From: Bacteroidaceae bacterium
Lineage (GTDB): Bacteria; Bacteroidota; Bacteroidia; Bacteroidales; Bacteroidaceae
Length of the DNA stretch: 16,654 nucleotides
Direction of reading: 5' to 3'
Assembly (NCBI GenBank): GCA_900765575.1
Contig: CAAFRW010000257.1
Coordinates: 1 to 16,654 of the forward strand
The notes below the pieces were generated by a model. That model searched no databases and was not told the origin of the DNA. It saw nothing but the letters and a program-made list of their open reading frames with translations. A program made the translations under genes and the position numbers. This document shows, one piece after another, positions 12,847 through 16,654 of the stretch (the stretch's first letter is position 1; each line of letters opens with the position of its first letter).

Positions 12847-13263
12847 CTCGTATTTGACATCAAAACGACCACGCGTCACACTACCTCCTTCAAAAGTTCC
12901 GCTCAATACTCCTCCACTCATCCGGGTAATGGTTACTTCACCGTCTTCTAATTTTTGTTCATCCAAAAAGGCATCTACATAAGGCAGCGTTTTCTTCTCT
13001 TCCGGATTCAGTATACTGAGTTTCAATATCCCGTAGTCTCCTGCATAGGCACTAATAACGACACTGTCCCCACGCTCCACCTGATAAACATCGACTGAAG
13101 TATCACCAAAACGCTTACTCGAATAGACCCATCCATCTACCAGGCAACCCATGGTTTTTGCCCCGGTAGTTGTAGCCGGAGGAAGAAGAGTGGGGTCTAC
13201 CGTATAATCTTCATCACAAGCCAAACAGAAAGCTAACAAACTGATAAACCAAAGTTTCTTCAT
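12835..13263 (-). CDS. Secreted lipoprotein, DUF6252-like, function unknown
   Basis: 142 residues. Signal peptide MKKLWFISLLAFCLAC with C16 in LAC as the lipidation site, followed by acidic DEDY, which in Bacteroidota often directs surface export. The mature domain begins after a Pro/Thr linker with TGAKTMGCLVDGWVY, a pattern recalling small beta-sandwich lipoproteins of the DUF6252/DUF5025 type (TG---F-C-V-G--Y), and ends GTFEGGSVTRGRFDVKYEKPE. I cannot name a function. It starts 4 nt after the outer-membrane barrel gene, so the two are co-transcribed and probably act together at the cell envelope. Confidence 0.75.
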   Translation of the reverse strand: MKKLWFISLLAFCLACDEDYTVDPTLLPPATTTGAKTMGCLVDGWVYSSKRFGDTSVDVYQVERGDSVVISAYAGDYGILKLSILNPEEKKTLPYVDAFLDEQKLEDGEVTITRMSGGVLSGTFEGGSVTRGRFDVKYEKPE

Positions 13264-13267
13264 CTTA

Positions 13268-13936
13268 CTAAAAATGAAAGTTCATACCAACAGTAAACGA
13301 AAGCGGAGCAAAAGTACCTCCCCCATTACTTAATTCCGGATTATTCACAGTCCAGGTTTCACCATGATAAGAAACGGAATATTCTTTCGACTCGGAAACA
13401 ATCCAATTCAGTTTGGCACACAGTCCGCACCAGGAGGCTAAATAGTACTCACCGCCTGCCGAAAGATTAAAAGCCCATTCGTCCATATCCACCTTACGGG
13501 GTTTTCCATACATACCACTATCATCCTTATACCATAAGAAGCCGGAGCCATAGGCCAATTGAATGTTATAGCGTTTTCTCGCAAAGTGCAAAATAAATTG
13601 AGGGGCCAGGTATTGCATGGAAATATCATCCGAAACATCAGATGCCGAATGTTTATAGCGGGTTCCCTGATACATCAGTCCAAGCCCGAAATTGCAGTTT
13701 CTTCCCGGTTTGCCGAAAATATAGCTATACCCGGCATTCCAACTTAGTCCATCCCGCAAATCACTACGATAGTTCTTAGAAAAGTCTGCTATTCCAAGAA
13801 ATGTACCCACATACCTCGAAGGCCCAATCTGCAAAGAAATAATGGATTTCCCCACCGTATAGTCCTGAGCAGGAAGCTTTGGAAGAAACAGGACTAAGAA
13901 TAAAAAACAGATAAATAGCTTTTGAATAGTATTCAT
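13268..13936 (-). CDS. Outer-membrane beta-barrel protein (porin/OmpA-like barrel), function unknown
   Basis: 222 residues from ATG 13936. A signal peptide (MNTIQKLFICFLFLVLFLPK, then LPAQD, cleavage near A23-Q24) precedes alternating hydrophobic/polar strands such as WNAGYSYIFG, NFGLGLMYQGTRYKH, YNIQLAYGSGFLWY, AFNLSAGGEYYLASW and FTVGMNFHF. The terminal Phe is the usual barrel-assembly signal. About eight strands are likely. I do not recognise a specific family beyond outer-membrane-beta-barrel. The frame extends to 14002 but that extension covers the promoter (13973-14003), so the ATG at 13936, which begins the signal peptide, is chosen. It is followed after 4 nt by the lipoprotein gene. 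Confidence 0.8.
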   Translation of the reverse strand: MNTIQKLFICFLFLVLFLPKLPAQDYTVGKSIISLQIGPSRYVGTFLGIADFSKNYRSDLRDGLSWNAGYSYIFGKPGRNCNFGLGLMYQGTRYKHSASDVSDDISMQYLAPQFILHFARKRYNIQLAYGSGFLWYKDDSGMYGKPRKVDMDEWAFNLSAGGEYYLASWCGLCAKLNWIVSESKEYSVSYHGETWTVNNPELSNGGGTFAPLSFTVGMNFHF

Positions 13937-13972
13937 ATTTACCATATCATAATTATCTGAACAATAGTGCTG

Positions 13973-14003
13973 CAAATATATAGTTTTATTCAATCGCTCC
14001 AAC
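13973..14003 (-). promoter_or_regulatory. Promoter of the barrel-lipoprotein pair
   Basis: On the minus strand GTTG (14003-14000), a 19-bp spacer, then TATATTTG (13980-13973): both elements of the Bacteroidota promoter at standard spacing. The leader is about 30 nt to the ATG at 13936. Confidence 0.75.
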
Positions 14004-14021
14004 TGTTTTTTCTAAAAAACA
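14004..14021 (-). terminator. A/T hairpin after rodA
   Basis: TGTTTTTT / AAAAAACA arms around CT, 13 bp after the rodA stop and directly next to the -33 element of the following promoter. It is all A/T apart from one pair, so a weak terminator candidate. Confidence 0.3.
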
Positions 14022-14033
14022 AAGCAACATCTA

Positions 14034-15491
14034 TTACGATTTCTTACTTTCGGCACTAATGCGAAGAAATATAAACAACAAAAGGGTAAAACCCCACAAA
14101 GAAGAGCCGCCATAACTAAAAAAGGGCAAAGGAATGCCGATAACCGGCGTCAAGCCTAATACCATTCCTACATTTATAAAAAGATGAAAGAGGAAAATAC
14201 TGGCAACCGAATAGCCATAAACCCGCCCAAAAGCGCTGGTCTGCCGTTCAGAAAGCACAATAAGCCGCAATATCAGCACCATAAAAAGAATCAGTACAGC
14301 AGCCGAGCCTAAGAATCCTTCCTCCTCGCCAACCGTACAGAAAATAAAATCCGTATCTTGCTCAGGCACATATTTCAATTTGGTCTGCGTACCATTTAAA
14401 AAACCTTTTCCAGTCAAACCGCCCGACCCTATTGCAATAATCGACTGATTGACATTGTATCCGGCTCCGGATAGGTCCTCTTCCATACCTAATACCACTT
14501 TAATACGGATTTGCTGGTGCGGTTGAAGCACTTTGTTAAATACCAAATCGCTGGAATAAAAGAAAACAGCGGAACCCAAAGTAAACAGGGCTATTAAAGC
14601 ATAGTTCTTGCTTCGTTCACTTAACGAAAGGTAAATCAAATAACCAATCAATGCAACGCAGATGCCCAACTGTGCCCACATAATATTAAAAGGTATCACA
14701 AACTCTGCAAACAAGTAAGCAAGCAGGGTTATACCCAATCCCACAATCAGTACATTCCACACGGGTGCCTTCTTCTTGCAATAGGTCCACATCATGCCTG
14801 CCGTAAAAAGCAAAATCAGCAGCAAGACAGAGAATGTTCCGACCGAAGTAGGAATTATCTCTGATAACGGTTCTTCCGAGAAACGAATGCCTACTACAAA
14901 GTATGTTACGGCGCAAACGCCGGAAAATAGAAACGCTCCGGACATACCTTCCCTATAAAGCATTAAAAAGAAAGACAGATAGACTAATGCCGAGCCGGTT
15001 TCCTTCTGCAACACAATTAACATCATCGGTAAAAGAACCATCCCGACAACCATTACAAAGTTACGGGTTTTCTCCATAGAAAAAGAGTAGGCACTCATAT
15101 ACTTGGCCAAAGCCAGTGCAGTGGCAAATTTCGCGAATTCGGCCGGCTGCAAACTAATCGGACCAAATTTAATCCATGAATAGGAGCCTTTTGTATCTTC
15201 TGCCAGAAACGGAGTAATCAACAATAGGAAGAGCATCACCCCATACAGAATGTAGGAGAACATCTCATAGAGTTTTTCTTCGAGCATTAGCAGTACAAAA
15301 CCTAAACCGAACGAACAGAAAATCCATACCATCTGTTTTCCGGCACGTGTGTCGAAATTAAAAAAATCCGTTTCGCCATAGGTATAGCTGGCTCCGCATA
15401 CACTGAACCAACCAAAAACAACCAGCAACAAATAAATGAAGATGGTTATCCAGTCAATAGACTTAAACAAACTACCGCTCTTCGTTACCAT
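14034..15491 (-). CDS. rodA: RodA, SEDS peptidoglycan glycosyltransferase
   Basis: 485 residues with about ten or more membrane helices. SEDS signatures: the KFGPISLQPAEFAKFATALA block near residue 110-130, GSALVYLSFF, the IIAIGSGGLTGKGFLNGTQT motif, PEQDTDFIFCTVGEEEGFLG with the Asp region essential for polymerase activity, and GIPLPFFSYGGSS near the C-terminus. RodA polymerises lipid II into glycan strands for lateral wall growth with PBP2. It is over 100 residues longer than E. coli RodA (370), mainly through additional hydrophobic segments in the middle (about 200-320), which I believe is usual for Bacteroidota. The start overlaps the mrdA stop by 20 bp, as expected for a coupled partner pair. 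Confidence 0.95.
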   Translation of the reverse strand: MVTKSGSLFKSIDWITIFIYLLLVVFGWFSVCGASYTYGETDFFNFDTRAGKQMVWIFCSFGLGFVLLMLEEKLYEMFSYILYGVMLFLLLITPFLAEDTKGSYSWIKFGPISLQPAEFAKFATALALAKYMSAYSFSMEKTRNFVMVVGMVLLPMMLIVLQKETGSALVYLSFFLMLYREGMSGAFLFSGVCAVTYFVVGIRFSEEPLSEIIPTSVGTFSVLLLILLFTAGMMWTYCKKKAPVWNVLIVGLGITLLAYLFAEFVIPFNIMWAQLGICVALIGYLIYLSLSERSKNYALIALFTLGSAVFFYSSDLVFNKVLQPHQQIRIKVVLGMEEDLSGAGYNVNQSIIAIGSGGLTGKGFLNGTQTKLKYVPEQDTDFIFCTVGEEEGFLGSAAVLILFMVLILRLIVLSERQTSAFGRVYGYSVASIFLFHLFINVGMVLGLTPVIGIPLPFFSYGGSSLWGFTLLLFIFLRISAESKKS

Positions 15492-16654
15492 ACATTATCC
15501 TCCTTGCCTGGAATTCAGCCGCACGCGCTTCACTTTCAGGCGATAGTTTCCCATTCAAATACTGCTCCATCATTAACGCGCCAATCGGTACACCGTATAC
15601 AGCACCAAATCCGCCATTCTCCACGTAGACAGCAATCGCTATTTTAGGCTGGTCCATCGGTGCAAAGCCCATAAATACAGAATGGTCGTGTCCGCGATTT
15701 TCTGCCGTACCCGTCTTTCCGCAAACCTCAATTCCCGGTATGTTTGCTCCGCGGCATGTACCTCCCAGCACAGCCTGACGCATTCCTTTCACTACCACTT
15801 CATAATATTCCCGATCTACATCTGTTTTACGGGGAAAACGATACAAACTATCCAGTTCTTCTCCTTCCACCTCTTTCACTACATGCGGAGTAATAAAGTG
15901 TCCCCGATTGGCAATAGTCGCCCCTAAATTGGCTATTTGCAAAGGAGTTAACGTGACCTCTCCCTGCCCGATAGCAATACTAATAACGGTCAGTCCGTTC
16001 CACGAACCTCTGTAATTCTTATCATAATAAGCGGCATTCGGTATCATTCCTCTCTTCTCTCCCGGAATATCCACTCCCAACCGATAACCGAATCCCATCG
16101 ATACCATGTGGTCTTTCCATACAGTCATGGCTTTCTGTACAGAACCATATTTCTTTTTGGCACCTAACATGTGATACAGTCCCCAACAGAAATAGCCGTT
16201 ACAGGAAGTTGCGATAGCCGGAACTAACGGTAAAGGGGAACCATGCGAGTGACAACCTACGCGCAATCCTCCGAAAACAAATCCATGATAACACGGATAC
16301 GAAGTTTCCGGTGTAATAATTCCTTCTTGCAAGAAAGTTAAAGCCTGGGAAGTTTTAAAAGTAGAACCCGGTGGATATGTCCCCGATATGGCCCGGTTCA
16401 ACAAGGGTTTCCATGAATCCTTCGACAGTTCCAAATGGTTCTTTCCACGTTGCCGTCCAATCATTAAATGCGGGTCGTAAGTAGGAGATGAAATCATACA
16501 GAGAATTTCTCCGGTAGAAGGCTCTATGGCTACAATACTACCGATTTTTCCTTCGAGCAAGCGCTCTCCGAGTTGTTGCAGCTTTACGTCAATTCCCAAT
16601 GTCAGATTCTTCCCGGGAACCGGAGTCCTGTCATATTCACAGCCCATATAACGT
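15472..16654 (-). CDS. mrdA: Penicillin-binding protein 2, transpeptidase part (5' end outside window)
   Basis: The visible 393 codons cover the end of the pedestal and the whole transpeptidase domain. Numbering from the Met at 16647 (internal, preceded in frame by RY): the active serine is in GTYPPGSTFK (S95, K98), the SxN motif is S148-C149-N150 in ATSCNGYF, and KTG is at 311-313 in CGKTGTAEN. GIDVKLQQLGERLL and VAIEPSTGEILCMISSPTYDP are typical PBP2 sequences. PBP2 crosslinks glycan strands made by RodA in the elongasome at the inner membrane. In Bacteroidota, mreBCD usually lies upstream, which would be beyond the end of this window. It overlaps rodA by 20 bp. Confidence 0.95.
   Translation of the reverse strand, partial: RYMGCEYDRTPVPGKNLTLGIDVKLQQLGERLLEGKIGSIVAIEPSTGEILCMISSPTYDPHLMIGRQRGKNHLELSKDSWKPLLNRAISGTYPPGSTFKTSQALTFLQEGIITPETSYPCYHGFVFGGLRVGCHSHGSPLPLVPAIATSCNGYFCWGLYHMLGAKKKYGSVQKAMTVWKDHMVSMGFGYRLGVDIPGEKRGMIPNAAYYDKNYRGSWNGLTVISIAIGQGEVTLTPLQIANLGATIANRGHFITPHVVKEVEGEELDSLYRFPRKTDVDREYYEVVVKGMRQAVLGGTCRGANIPGIEVCGKTGTAENRGHDHSVFMGFAPMDQPKIAIAVYVENGGFGAVYGVPIGALMMEQYLNGKLSPESEARAAEFQARRIMYGNEER

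Noticed and set aside
13937..14002. N-terminal extension of the outer-membrane barrel protein to 14002
   Set aside because: The extension covers the promoter elements and would place the signal peptide internally.

Overview
The window comes from a Bacteroidales bacterium, most likely Bacteroides or Parabacteroides. Three things point there. Nearly every promoter I can place carries the Bacteroidota -7 element TAnnTTTG, often about 19-20 bp downstream of a TTG/TTTG-type -33 element. The gene sets are typical of the order: holB-ricT-gldH, mrdA-rodA, a type O-acetylhomoserine sulfhydrylase, DUF4250 and DUF3791/DUF3990 proteins. Most genes lack a Shine-Dalgarno sequence.

Layout. The first 224 bases are the 3' end of tex, running into an AT-rich repeat patch (about 209-370). 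Then comes a plus-strand sulfur block: cysK (453-1400), metY (1478-2764) and mnmA (2862-3923). Together these make cysteine, homocysteine and thiolated tRNA. From 3924 to about 7020 lies a gene-poor, repeat-rich stretch. It holds a six-copy 22-bp tandem repeat (3950-4081), a 58-residue DUF4250 gene, the remnant of a type II-like CRISPR array (three repeats, two 30-nt spacers, 4534-4712), a small membrane protein, a decayed reading frame, a DUF2007/zinc-ribbon protein, and two pairs of 59-bp repeats in inverted orientation (5301-5418 and 6851-6968) that bracket about 1.4 kb. Immediately after the right-hand repeats is a tightly overlapping three-gene operon (7023-7940): a small DUF3791 protein, a DUF3990 protein with an ADP-ribosyltransferase-like H-Y-Q pattern, and a second small helical protein. 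It has the form of an uncharacterised toxin-antitoxin-like module and is the strongest candidate here for an undescribed system.

From 8007 onward the DNA is mostly housekeeping. A NarL/LuxR-type response regulator (minus) diverges from metF-holB-ricT-gldH (plus, 8839-12732), a compact run with gaps of 11-12 nt and one overlap. Convergent to this is a minus-strand pair made of an outer-membrane beta-barrel protein and a lipoprotein (12835-13936), with its own promoter and terminator. The window ends with rodA and the 3' part of mrdA (PBP2) on the minus strand. These encode the SEDS glycosyltransferase and transpeptidase of the elongasome and overlap by 20 bp.

Functionally, cysK, metY and metF supply cysteine and methionine/one-carbon metabolism, mnmA uses sulfur for tRNA modification, holB and ricT belong to a replication/regulatory pair conserved across phyla, and mrdA/rodA build lateral cell wall. 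The interesting accessory material is concentrated in 3950-7940. All family names and resemblances come from reading and memory, without database searches.
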